A stretch of 64,000 nucleotides of DNA from Pseudomonas tensinigenes (GTDB taxonomy: Bacteria > Pseudomonadota > Gammaproteobacteria > Pseudomonadales > Pseudomonadaceae), in contig NZ_CP077089.1 in the NCBI RefSeq assembly GCF_014268445.2, positions 1,109,501-1,173,500 of the forward strand. The letters run 5' to 3'. Positions 1-7,906 of this stretch are shown piece by piece. The notes below the pieces were generated by a model, which worked only from the letters and a program-made list of their open reading frames with translations, had not been told where the DNA came from and did not search any database. Position 1 is the first letter of the stretch; every line of letters starts with the position of its first letter. The translations under genes were made by a program, and so were the position numbers.

Positions 1-135
1 TTCGGTGGTGCGGATTGGCGACCATGGCGCGAGGTGGCGCTGGTTGCGTCGGTAGAACTCGCTTTCAAGTTCGGCCTGATCCGGAGCGAGTATTGCGAGC
101 GTCAGGCGTTGGCAGGGCAGGGTCAACAGCGGCAT
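1..135 (-). CDS. GNAT N-acetyltransferase, N-terminal part (runs off the window)
   Basis: The reverse strand from position 135 reads an open frame of 45 codons to the window edge, starting ATG with GGAG eight bases upstream. The peptide begins MPLLTLPCQRLTLAIL and includes FYRRNQRHLAPWSP, the pattern of RimJ/RimL-type acetyltransferases (a Leu/Arg-rich first strand, then YRRNREHLAPW-like). Such enzymes transfer acetyl from acetyl-CoA to amino groups of ribosomal proteins or small molecules. The substrate cannot be inferred because the acetyl-CoA binding core lies outside the window. The family call rests on about 20 residues. Confidence 0.6.
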   Translation of the reverse strand, partial: MPLLTLPCQRLTLAILAPDQAELESEFYRRNQRHLAPWSPIRTTE

Positions 136-226
136 CGGGCGCTCCGAAGTGTGGGTTCTTCCAGCAGAGTCGCGCAATAAGCGGGGTCACGGCAAGTCGT
201 GGCGAAGAAGGGGCTTTGTTTCAGGC

Positions 227-252
227 AAAAAAAAGCCCGCAGGAGCGCGGGC
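227..252 (-). terminator. Rho-independent terminator, reverse strand
   Basis: Reading the reverse strand, GCCCGC (252-247) pairs with GCGGGC (240-235) around a six-base loop and is followed by eight T. It lies downstream of the reverse-strand gene ending at 386 and would stop its transcript before the GNAT gene. Confidence 0.75.
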
Positions 253-385
253 GAACCGTAGTTTCTTGAATGAGCGAACGGACTGTACAAGGGTTGGCCG
301 CGCCGCTGCAGTGAAGAAAAATTCATCTCGATGGGCGGCTCCAACCGTGTCCGATGCTTCAATAAACGTGCACAGACTTTGCCCG

Positions 386-760
386 TCAATGGCAGGTTTC
401 AGGCCTGGATGAGGGCGGCGCGCTCTGCGGATCAAGATTGTCCCGTGCCCGGCAGACCAGGATCTCGGCCAGCGCGCTTAATTGCTTCATTGCCACCGCC
501 ACATGGCGTTTCGAACCGTCGAACTCATCGGCAAAGTTGGCGCTGATGGCCGTCAGAGAGTCGAGAATCTCGCTGGCGTGGGTGAGCAGGGTCAGCGTGT
601 CGACATCTTCCCGTACCCTGATGAGCTGATTGAGCGGCACACTACGCCGCCGCTTCGACGCCTCGCTGCGTGCGCTGGTGTTCGACTGGATTTGAGTGCT
701 GGACGCTGGCGCATCGGAAGGTGCCGAGCCAACCAGCGAAAGTCGGGTGATTTTCTTCAT
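386..760 (-). CDS. DUF6124 family protein
   Basis: A 124-residue protein of unknown function. The start chosen is ATG at 760 (MKKITRLSLVGS), nine bases after GGAG; an ATG 24 bases further upstream has no better ribosome site. The middle (about residues 50-100) is a predicted helical segment, DTLTLLTHASEILDSLTAISANFADEFDGSKRH in outline, with the DTL..HASEIL pattern I associate with the small pseudomonad DUF6124 family. No signal peptide or membrane segment is visible. It is a single gene followed by a clear terminator. The family is common in Pseudomonas as several paralogues per genome; role unknown. Confidence 0.7.
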   Translation of the reverse strand: MKKITRLSLVGSAPSDAPASSTQIQSNTSARSEASKRRRSVPLNQLIRVREDVDTLTLLTHASEILDSLTAISANFADEFDGSKRHVAVAMKQLSALAEILVCRARDNLDPQSAPPSSRPETCH

Positions 761-980
761 GACGTAGCTCCGTGGAGTGAACATTCACTGCAATTGCGTC
801 TGCCAATCGTCCGTTGGATGGCAGTGGTCGTGGAGGGTAACGCCTTGAAAAACGCTGCACCAGTTCATGGAAGTCGACGCGTGTTGCGGGAATTTTCCTA
901 GGATGCTCGATGTGGGAAGGAACGCGTGGCGATAAAGCACTTTCTGGATTTATCCGCCGGCTTGAGTCCGGTGACGGAGC

Positions 981-1901
981 TCAATATTCCGCCACCTTTT
1001 CTTCGCGCAAAACCCACCCGGCTTCGCCCGCCATCAACGTGTATTGAACCTGGCGCATCTTCCCCGTGCGGCCTGCGCCTGCATCTGCGTTGTCATACAC
1101 CGGGAAGCGCTGCACCAAGGCGTTTTCCACCACTGCAAACGAATCCTCGCCCTGATAGCCCGCGGCGATTTTCGGATTGTCGCTGACCGGCGGCAGGTAG
1201 ATTTCGCTCAGGGATTTCTTGTTGTTGGCCGAATAGGCGATCAGCTCTCCCGGCATGCCGCGTCCGGGAACGCGGGTGAAGATGTAGATTTCGGGCGAAC
1301 CGTCGTTGTTCAGGTCTGCAATTTCGGCGCGGACGATATCGCCCTTGAGCGGGCGGGTGATCGCGCTGTTATCGATTTCCAGGCCCTTGGGTTCAATGCG
1401 CAAAACGGATTGGCCATCGACCTGTTCACGGCTGACGTGAAAGCGGATGCCCTGCAATTCCAGTGTCTGTTCGAATGGCTTTGTCTGAGCCGCATCGGCG
1501 CCGGCGAGCCTCAGAGACAACGCATAGTTGGCGACTTCATTGCGCCGTGCCGCATTGCGCATGAGGTACACCTGAACGGTGTACTCCCCATCGGAAGGCA
1601 GTGAGCCAGAAAAGTGATTGCCCATGATCGAGCCGTTGAACAGCGCGTAATCCGCGCCCTTGGCGGTGATGTTGAAGTAGGCGGAGGTGTTGGACGGTTT
1701 GAAATCGATGGTGAGCATCTGGCCGGCCCTTCCTTTGAATCTGTACTCCGCCGTTTGGTCCCCCTTGATCGACTGTTTGCGCTCGACACTGTCCGCACTG
1801 GTTGTGAAAGCGATAGGCTCGACGCGCACAGCGCCATTATCTGCTGCGTGAACAGGCAGGGAAATCAGTGCAGCCAGTGTGGCGGCGATCCAGATCTTCA
1901 T
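981..1901 (-). CDS. Exported protein, PliI-like (I-type lysozyme inhibitor-like)
   Basis: A 306-residue protein with a clear signal peptide (residues 1-19, cleavage near VHA|A). Start is ATG at 1901 with GGAG nine bases upstream; a second in-frame ATG lies 12 bases earlier. Residues 40-132 (SIKGDQTAEYRF, GRAGQMLTIDF, AYFNI, GEYTVQVYLMRNAARRNE) look like the beta-sandwich domain of periplasmic I-type lysozyme inhibitors, in which a YxVxVYLMRxAARRxExA strand is typical. Residues 196-201 (DLNNDG) form a D-x-N-x-D-G calcium-loop-like motif in a C-terminal half I do not recognise. The inference is a periplasmic protein that may protect peptidoglycan from host lysozyme. The family assignment is from memory and moderate. 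Confidence 0.5.
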   Translation of the reverse strand: MKIWIAATLAALISLPVHAADNGAVRVEPIAFTTSADSVERKQSIKGDQTAEYRFKGRAGQMLTIDFKPSNTSAYFNITAKGADYALFNGSIMGNHFSGSLPSDGEYTVQVYLMRNAARRNEVANYALSLRLAGADAAQTKPFEQTLELQGIRFHVSREQVDGQSVLRIEPKGLEIDNSAITRPLKGDIVRAEIADLNNDGSPEIYIFTRVPGRGMPGELIAYSANNKKSLSEIYLPPVSDNPKIAAGYQGEDSFAVVENALVQRFPVYDNADAGAGRTGKMRQVQYTLMAGEAGWVLREEKVAEY

Positions 1902-2119
1902 CTTCAACTCCATGCATCTCGATGTTCGCAGCATAGAGGCTGCGTCGAGGCAGCGCCCTGGATTGCGCGGATTAAATGTTGCTGGATTTGAGTGTGTGCT
2001 TGAAGGGGGAGCCAACGTTGGATGTTCGATCCTCAAGGGAAAACTGTTCACACAATTCTCACCTGAGTTTTGCCATGATTGTTGCCGGTATTTCATCGGC
2101 CCGAGCGAGTGATCCCGTC

Positions 2120-3160
2120 ATGAATGTGAGCGTTCTCTACGCTTTGGTTGCGGCAGCATTGTTTGGCGCCAGTACGCCACTCGCCAAGCTGTTGGGGGTA
2201 CAGATTTCACCGATTCTATTGGCCGGGTTGCTCTATCTGGGCAGCGGTCTGGGTCTGACCGTCCTGCGTTTTGCCCGCGATCGAGGCTGGCAGCGTTCCA
2301 GACTCGGCCCCGGCGAATGGCCGTGGCTGATCGGTGCCATCGGCTTCGGCGGTGTGCTGGCACCGGTGGCGTTGATGTTCGGTTTGACCAGAACGTCCGG
2401 CGCGAGCGCGTCACTGATGCTCAATCTGGAATCAGTGCTCACGGCGCTGCTGGCGTGGGTAGTGTTCAAGGAAAATGCCGATCGGCGAATCGTGATCGGT
2501 ATGCTCGCCATCGTGGCCGGCGGTGTCGTGTTGTCATGGCCGCAAGAGGCCGTCTCGGCGCAAGACTGGACAGGCCCGCTGGCCGTCGCCTTCGCCTGCT
2601 TTTGCTGGGCCATCGACAACAACCTGACGCGTAAGGTGTCTGCCTCGGATGCACTGTTTATCGCGGGCAGCAAAGGTCTTGTGGCGGGGTTGGTTAACTG
2701 CAGCCTCGCCTTGTTCATCGGCAAGCAACTTCCCGCAGCCACCTCGCTGGTGCCCATCCTGCTGGTCGGGTTTCTCGGTTACGGCGTCAGCCTGGTGATG
2801 TTCGTCCTCGCCCTGCGCGGGCTGGGCAGTGCGCGAACTGGCGCGTACTTTTCCACAGCACCGTTTCTGGGCGCAGGTATCTCGATTCTGCTGCTGGGCG
2901 AGTCGGTATCGCTGATGTTCCTGGTCGCTGCAGCGTTAATGGCCGTGGGGGTATGGATTCACTTGATGGAGAACCATGCTCATGAGCATCAGCACGAACG
3001 GCTCGAGCATGATCATCGGCACACACATGACGAGCATCACCAGCATACGCACGGGTTTGAATGGGATGGAACGGAGCCGCACAGTCATCCGCATGTGCAT
3101 ACGCCGATGCGGCATCGGCATGCGCATTTTCCGGATGTGCATCATCGGCATGAGCATTGA
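2120..3160 (+). CDS. DMT-superfamily (EamA) transporter with histidine-rich C-terminal tail
   Basis: A 346-residue membrane protein with two EamA halves (about residues 5-140 and 150-280), each of about five hydrophobic helices, as in drug/metabolite exporters. Motifs such as GASTPLAKLLG, LMLNLESVLTALLAWVVFKE and the second-half helix ending GESVSLMFLVAAALMAVGVWIHL are family-like. Start ATG 2120 follows an AT-rich leader. After the last helix, about 60 residues contain some 23 histidines in HxH and HxHxH runs plus acidic residues, which is not part of the usual EamA fold. His-rich tails in transporters commonly bind zinc, nickel or cobalt, so a metal-linked role is plausible, but the substrate is unknown. 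It is followed by a strong terminator. Confidence 0.85.
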   Translation: MNVSVLYALVAAALFGASTPLAKLLGVQISPILLAGLLYLGSGLGLTVLRFARDRGWQRSRLGPGEWPWLIGAIGFGGVLAPVALMFGLTRTSGASASLMLNLESVLTALLAWVVFKENADRRIVIGMLAIVAGGVVLSWPQEAVSAQDWTGPLAVAFACFCWAIDNNLTRKVSASDALFIAGSKGLVAGLVNCSLALFIGKQLPAATSLVPILLVGFLGYGVSLVMFVLALRGLGSARTGAYFSTAPFLGAGISILLLGESVSLMFLVAAALMAVGVWIHLMENHAHEHQHERLEHDHRHTHDEHHQHTHGFEWDGTEPHSHPHVHTPMRHRHAHFPDVHHRHEH

Positions 3161-3213
3161 GGTGTGTGGGCGGGGTTGGTTTTCGAAAGGGGCTGGACGA
3201 GGCGGCCAGATGC

Positions 3214-3242
3214 GACAAAGCCCGCACTTGGCGGGCTTTGTC
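3214..3242. terminator. Strong hairpin terminator, probably bidirectional
   Basis: GACAAAGCCCGC (3214-3225) and GCGGGCTTTGTC (3231-3242) form a perfect 12-bp stem with a five-base loop. It ends the DMT transporter. It also lies just beyond the degenerate ssrA 3' end at 3252, so it may be the original ssrA terminator displaced by island insertion. Confidence 0.75.
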
Positions 3243-3251
3243 GTTGAGAGT

Positions 3252-3273
3252 TGGTGGGCCGGGGTAATCTGAA
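3252..3273 (-). other. Putative attachment site: degenerate copy of ssrA 3' end
   Basis: TGGTGG then GCCGGGG here matches the ssrA 3' end at 19933 (TGGTGGAGCCGGGG) except for one missing A, and the similarity continues loosely through TCTGAA versus TTTGAA. The order, att-like sequence beside a strong hairpin, mirrors the ssrA side. It is too diverged to be a fresh duplication, so it is either an old insertion scar or the original chromosomal ssrA end. Confidence 0.5.
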
Positions 3274-3325
3274 TCGGACTTTTATGCTATTGATTATTAT
3301 CATTTATATTAGTTTTGTATTTTGA

Positions 3326-3347
3326 TTGGAATACCAATTGGAATACC
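3326..3347 (+). repeat. Paired TTGGAATACC sites, left island edge
   Basis: TTGGAATACC occurs at 3326-3335 and 3338-3347, a 12-bp period. The same GGAATACC pair with the same period is at 19800-19819 upstream of the integrase. This arrangement is what arm-type integrase or excisionase binding sites look like. Confidence 0.55.
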
Positions 3348-3632
3348 TCACAAAATTGCATTCCAGTGCCCCCCTTGTAATCGATTTGACAACCTTGCTT
3401 CGCATCCATGATAAGCGGTGATCTTCTTACAGCTGTCTGACAACAGGCCTCGATCCGAAGCTGAAGGTGACGACAGGCAGAGACCGGCTAAAAGCTGTCT
3501 CTCACTATTTAGGAGACATCGGGCGTTCATGTAAAAATAATCGAGCCCAGATGGAGGAACACTGTCAGCGGACCTACTATATAGGCGCTAGAACCTCTAT
3601 TCACTGGCCTTATCTGCTAAGGAGCAACTCCG

Positions 3633-4589
3633 GTGGCAAAATTTTCATGGCCTGCCTACCCGAAGTCAAAAGCTGAGTTCGAACAGCTTATGGTTGCAAT
3701 TGATAATCTTCTGGCGGCAGAGGAATTGAAGCCCTTTCAAAGACCTCTTCATGTAGGACGAAAGTTCTGGGAAGCGTTCGGTTGGGGCGGGTTAGCTTTC
3801 CCGGCGGGCGAATTGGCGGACCAGCCCGGATTTCAAGGTGATGTTCTGATGGCCAAGGCCCTTCGCTGGTATAAGGAGACGCTCGGAAATCGATTAAATT
3901 CCTATTTCGAATTAGGATATGTACCCGCACTACTTGGTCGTACAATTTGGCGCGTTCGGCTGGCAGGGTGGTATGGAACGGTAGATTTTTTTGCGGACAG
4001 AAATTTAAGTAATAAAGGTGTCAGTAAAGGAACTAAGATAGCTTTGCCCAGTATGAATATATTGACTCTTATTGAAGATCTACCTCAAGGGATGGTTGAC
4101 CGTCTATCCAATTCTGAGATCGAAGCTCATTTTAAATTTCATATGTTTGCAGTAGAAAGCATTCAATGGCGAAATAATCTGCCCTGTACAAATATTTTGG
4201 CTGTCGCAAGAGACGACTATAATTGTTCCACGCAAGAGATCCTCGAAGATCGCTACGCCCAGGCAAGGTGGGCCGCACAGCAATGCGTTGAAAAGACGCT
4301 AAAAGGTATGCTAGAGATAGCTGGGTCGATCTATCCAAAGGGAGGGAGAGGTCATGATCTTAGCAATTTAGCGAAAATGCTCCATGAAGAGCATGGAGTA
4401 GTCATTAGTGATCATTTAATTAAAATGGCACATTGCTCGACGGGTGCCAGATACAAGGATGAGCCATCAACTCAGATTCAGGCGCTGCATGCAAATTTAG
4501 CAGCGCTGGGGATATACGATACTTTAAGTAAAAGCCCGCAAGTCGAGAAGCTACTGGCTAGCTACTATAAGGAACACCCTATCACCTAG
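3633..4589 (+). CDS. HEPN-like domain protein, first of a tandem pair
   Basis: A 318-residue protein of AT-rich codon use. The GTG start at 3633 is chosen because AAGGAG lies about nine bases upstream and no ATG is as well placed. Residues about 206-318 (YAQARWAAQQCVEKTLKGMLEIAG, GRGHDLSNLAKML, CSTGARYKDEPST) have the layout of a HEPN helical domain: an A..A.EK.LK.ML helix, an HDL..L.K helix, then an ARY tail. The first 200 residues are unrecognised. I see no clear R-x4-H nuclease motif, so this copy may be a regulatory or substrate-binding HEPN. It lies 75 bp upstream of a second HEPN-like gene, suggesting an operon. A role in defence is inferred from island context only. Confidence 0.6.
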   Translation: MAKFSWPAYPKSKAEFEQLMVAIDNLLAAEELKPFQRPLHVGRKFWEAFGWGGLAFPAGELADQPGFQGDVLMAKALRWYKETLGNRLNSYFELGYVPALLGRTIWRVRLAGWYGTVDFFADRNLSNKGVSKGTKIALPSMNILTLIEDLPQGMVDRLSNSEIEAHFKFHMFAVESIQWRNNLPCTNILAVARDDYNCSTQEILEDRYAQARWAAQQCVEKTLKGMLEIAGSIYPKGGRGHDLSNLAKMLHEEHGVVISDHLIKMAHCSTGARYKDEPSTQIQALHANLAALGIYDTLSKSPQVEKLLASYYKEHPIT

Positions 4590-4664
4590 TTTAATGGCTT
4601 TAAAAGCAATAGCACAATGTTTGTGATTTTCTTAGTCCTTTCGTCAATAAAAGAGTTTTTAGCT

Positions 4665-5690
4665 ATGCAGAAGAGAGATGATGCTTTTTCTATGACAATT
4701 AATGATCCGGATTTGGTTGATGATTCTGGAATAATAGTAATGGAAAGCATTAATGATGTATTGCTTTTGATTTTTAAAGAAAACAGTATTTACAAGCTAT
4801 TAACGGCTGATTCAACTGATCCACAAAAAACCCAGCCAGATACCGGGCATACTTATGAAAAAATAGCAGTATTTGGCTCTGCCTCTCCGTATGTGGCCCG
4901 GATATTTCTTCAATTTAAACGTATTATTGATCAAGTTTTTCCGGAAGACTCCATAAAACCAAAGCTTCTAGAGCGGGTTTGGAGTCTAAACGAACAACTA
5001 CTGCTCTGTGCGCAGTTTGAGTCTAATATTCGGGAGCAGCTTGATGATGTAATGCACAAGTGCGATATTATCATTGAGCAGAACAAATCCAGTCGCGCTA
5101 TCCCGCCGCTCGCTAAAGTAAAAAACTTAGAGAATGACGCGAAATCTTTTCTTTTGGTCGGGAAACAGTTTTTAATAGATTGCTTTAAACTCATAAGCCT
5201 GTTTACTGGCTTGCCTTTGGGGGCAAGAGACGAGGCGCATTTCGATAAGCATATAAAGTGGCTGGAGCAGAATCGACCTGCTTTAAACAAGCTATCCTTG
5301 ACCATCGGTAATGACCTCCCTTGGATTCGTAGATTGTCGGAGTGTCGGAATGCTATTGAGCACCCTGGGCCTGGCCAGTCACTTACGATAGAAAATACAA
5401 AGCTTCATCCTGGTAATAAATTTTCACTACCGACTTGGAGCTACGATCTAACGAATAAAATAGACGTACAAGAATCGTCTATCTCTATTCACCAAGAGCT
5501 TGATGCTTATTTAAATAACATGCTTTATCTGTTGGAGGATATTCTTCTTTTCTGTATTTCCGAAAGCTTGCCAAGTGATGGGGTGTTTTCAATATATCAA
5601 CACGCTGAAGCAGACATAAAGCCGAGCTGCCCTATTAAGTATTATGCAAGCCTAAGTGCCGAATTTTATTCAAAACTAAAACCAATTTAA
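4665..5690 (+). CDS. Large HEPN-like protein with R-x4-H motif, second of a tandem pair
   Basis: A 341-residue protein. The start chosen is ATG at 4665 (MQKRDDAFSM); an in-frame ATG at 4617 would add a 16-residue hydrophobic stretch but has no ribosome site. Mostly helical, no signal peptide. Residues 228-233 read RNAIEH within RRLSECRNAIEHPG, matching the R-[NDH]-x3-H motif of catalytic HEPN ribonucleases and HEPN-like proteins. The rest is unrecognised. Low G+C and ATA/TTA-rich codons set it apart from the chromosome. It follows the HEPN-like gene ending at 4589 on the same strand. A two-protein HEPN pair suggests a toxin, an abortive-infection system or a sensor/effector, but this is inference. 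Confidence 0.6.
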   Translation: MQKRDDAFSMTINDPDLVDDSGIIVMESINDVLLLIFKENSIYKLLTADSTDPQKTQPDTGHTYEKIAVFGSASPYVARIFLQFKRIIDQVFPEDSIKPKLLERVWSLNEQLLLCAQFESNIREQLDDVMHKCDIIIEQNKSSRAIPPLAKVKNLENDAKSFLLVGKQFLIDCFKLISLFTGLPLGARDEAHFDKHIKWLEQNRPALNKLSLTIGNDLPWIRRLSECRNAIEHPGPGQSLTIENTKLHPGNKFSLPTWSYDLTNKIDVQESSISIHQELDAYLNNMLYLLEDILLFCISESLPSDGVFSIYQHAEADIKPSCPIKYYASLSAEFYSKLKPI

Positions 5691-5935
5691 CTTTGCAGTG
5701 ATCCAGATTGGTATCCGAGCGTGATCAATCTGTACGAAGTCTGCAAGATATATTCTTGTTGAAGTCAGCATCTATTTTCGGCCGATCCCCGTTCGCTGTG
5801 ATCGGCAGAAAGCGACCAGAACCGGACGTTAAGCTGGACAGTTCACCGGCGAGCAGCCCCCCAAACAGACACAACGAATAGCTTGACGGTAGGGTCCTAG
5901 GCTGAGAGCTTGCGGGCTAACTCCCAACGGAATGG

Positions 5936-6940
5936 ATGCCCATGTCGCGCAAAGACCTAGAAGCCAAGAAGCGTCACCATTACGTCTGGGCGAACTACCT
6001 GACCCGCTGGGGCAGCGGCACGAAGAATGTTTTCTACACCACGAAGACTGGGAAGATTGCCCACGACAGCGTGCGAGCCATAGTTGCTGACGACTATTTC
6101 TACAAGACCACCACGCTTACCGAGATGGATGTTCAGGTGATTAAAGGATTCTCCCGAAAAAGCCCCGACCATCTCCAACAGCAGCACATGTCGTACCTTA
6201 ATGACTTTCTCAAGATGCAGCAGCTTGAGGCCATCTACCGTAAGTCAGGCATTAAGAATCAGAAAACCGAGCTGCATCTCCATGCAATAAAGTGCAACCT
6301 ACTGGAAAATCTCCACGCGTCCCACGAAGAAAAGGCGCTGCCAGTGTTGGCGGCGCTTGCTGATGAACAACTCGATGTCCTGCAGGATAAACAGCACATG
6401 ATCGAGTTTATGATGTTCTTCGGTCACCAGATTTCCCGCACGAAGCCTTTCCGAGATGGTCTGGTCCAGGTTCAACCCCGGAGTACTGCCTTGGAGATTG
6501 AAGTGGCCGATGCGATGGCGCATGCATGGTGGTTCATAAGCTACATGTTCGGGATGAGTATCGGCTTCAGCCTGTACACAAGTCGCCACGAAGATAGACA
6601 TGCATTACTGGTGAATGACACGAGAGTGCCTTTCATCACGTCCGACCACCCTGTAGTCAATGTGCACTCTTGTGTCTCAGAGACGGAATTCGTCGCGCCT
6701 GAGCATGCCGACTTCTACTACCCGATCTCGCCAAGGATCGGCTACATCATCTGCAATTCCGAACGGTTCACGCCTGGCAGAAATGAGGTTGATGAGGCTA
6801 CCGTCGCGGAGCTCAATACCAAGGTGGCGGCCCAATCTATGATGCACATCATAGGTGATAGCGAGACCGCCATTCGACCCTTCAAAAAGTACATCGGGCA
6901 ACGCTACAAGAGAACTCCTGATGGCCATGTCATCGTCTGA
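5936..6940 (+). CDS. DUF4238 domain-containing protein
   Basis: A 334-residue protein. Near its N-terminus KRHHYVWANYLTRW (residues 12-25) and later PFITSDHPVV (about 222-231) and FYYPISPRIGYII are the characteristic motifs of DUF4238, a family found widely on phage-defence and mobile islands. The function is not established to my knowledge; conserved His and Asp residues hint at a metal or nuclease site. Two start codons, 5936 and 5942, lie close together. G+C content is higher than in the preceding HEPN genes, so it was probably acquired separately. The 245 bp upstream holds no gene. Confidence 0.75.
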   Translation: MPMSRKDLEAKKRHHYVWANYLTRWGSGTKNVFYTTKTGKIAHDSVRAIVADDYFYKTTTLTEMDVQVIKGFSRKSPDHLQQQHMSYLNDFLKMQQLEAIYRKSGIKNQKTELHLHAIKCNLLENLHASHEEKALPVLAALADEQLDVLQDKQHMIEFMMFFGHQISRTKPFRDGLVQVQPRSTALEIEVADAMAHAWWFISYMFGMSIGFSLYTSRHEDRHALLVNDTRVPFITSDHPVVNVHSCVSETEFVAPEHADFYYPISPRIGYIICNSERFTPGRNEVDEATVAELNTKVAAQSMMHIIGDSETAIRPFKKYIGQRYKRTPDGHVIV

Positions 6941-7028
6941 CTGACCAACCCGAACGCTCTCTACGACCCATCGTTACGACTCGACGACTCCTGCCAATCA
7001 TGGCGCCAGTTACTCAAGGACGATACCC

Positions 7029-7295
7029 ATGCCAGATAACTCTGAAGCCAACATTGCCACAGCGGACGCTCTCACACTGCTCCTGCACAACCAGCACGCC
7101 ATTAGTGCGGCCATTGAAGAGGTTACAAAGTGGCTCTCTGAGAATGGAGTGGGGAGTGTCGCCGCTAACGCAATTGCGGCCATGGAAACGCTGGACACGA
7201 ATGCTCAAGGCATCACGCCATCATGCGACTTCGGCAGTTATAGGCATCATCTAACGTCCCGCGGCCCCTCTTTCATGAGTGAGTCCCGGCTGTAA
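7029..7295 (+). CDS. Small hypothetical protein
   Basis: An 88-residue protein. AAGGAC lies about nine bases before the ATG. Residues 15-60 (LTLLLHNQHAISAAIEEVTKWLSENG, AANAIAAMETLDTNAQGI) form two amphipathic helices and resemble small pseudomonad proteins of unknown function. The last 25 residues look less constrained. It is short but has a good ribosome site and helical pattern, so I consider it real. Confidence 0.55.
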   Translation: MPDNSEANIATADALTLLLHNQHAISAAIEEVTKWLSENGVGSVAANAIAAMETLDTNAQGITPSCDFGSYRHHLTSRGPSFMSESRL

Positions 7296-7590
7296 GCAGA
7301 CCTTCGACATCGGCACCTCCTGCCATTAGCGAGCGCTCAAACAAGGCAGGTTTAGGCAAGCAGTGGATGTTTGGTACCCGACCGCTCATTTATGGATGAG
7401 AGAAAGGGCGATTGCCGCAGTTAGTATCTACAGTTCGTTTTCAGCTATGGACAAACAAATCCGTGGAATAGCAGATAGATTGATTAAAAATCAAAAAATG
7501 GACAAGTGATCTTTCGTGCACTAACTTTATTCATGCGCCATACATGATAAATATTGGCTAAACCTGAATCATTAAAATCTCGGAGGCGTC
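7296..7590. other. Intergenic stretch before the DUF2188 gene
   Basis: No gene seen. The right half (7440-7590) is AT-rich and probably carries the promoter for the DUF2188 gene. Confidence 0.5.
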
Positions 7591-7815
7591 ATGGATAACT
7601 ATCATATAACAAAAAAAGGTGACAAATGGAATCTTACTAAGGAAGGCAATGAGCGTCCTTCTAAGAGTGCCGAAACAAAACAGGAGCTTATTGAGAAAAC
7701 CAAAGAGTTCATGGCTGATAAAACAGGGTCTGTGAAAATCCATAAGGAAGATGGAAAGCTCCAAGAAGAGCGAACCTATCAGCGAAAAGATGACCCAAAA
7801 AACTCAAAAGGCTGA
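7591..7815 (+). CDS. DUF2188 domain-containing protein
   Basis: A 74-residue basic/acidic protein with an excellent ribosome site (CGGAGG). The pattern YHITKKGDKWNLTKEGNERPSKSAETKQELIEKTKEF..., then GSVKIHKEDGKLQEERTY matches DUF2188, in which a W..K.EG..R....TK.EA......A....G.V.IH..DG.I..E.TY pattern is typical. The fold is small and cytoplasmic; function is unknown. It ends at a long hairpin shared with the convergent TIR gene. Confidence 0.85.
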   Translation: MDNYHITKKGDKWNLTKEGNERPSKSAETKQELIEKTKEFMADKTGSVKIHKEDGKLQEERTYQRKDDPKNSKG

Positions 7816-7824
7816 CTGGCCTGG

Positions 7825-7861
7825 CCCGACTTGAATTTATTTTCGCAGTATTCAAGTCGGG
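7825..7861. terminator. Hairpin between convergent genes
   Basis: CCCGACTTGAAT (7825-7836) pairs perfectly with ATTCAAGTCGGG (7850-7861), loop 13 bases. There is no long T run, but the position between converging genes (7815 forward, 7907 reverse) fits a bidirectional terminator. Confidence 0.6.
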
Positions 7862-7906
7862 TGACTTCGAGCAACAGCACCGTTACATCTGATGCATCGA
7901 TTAGGA

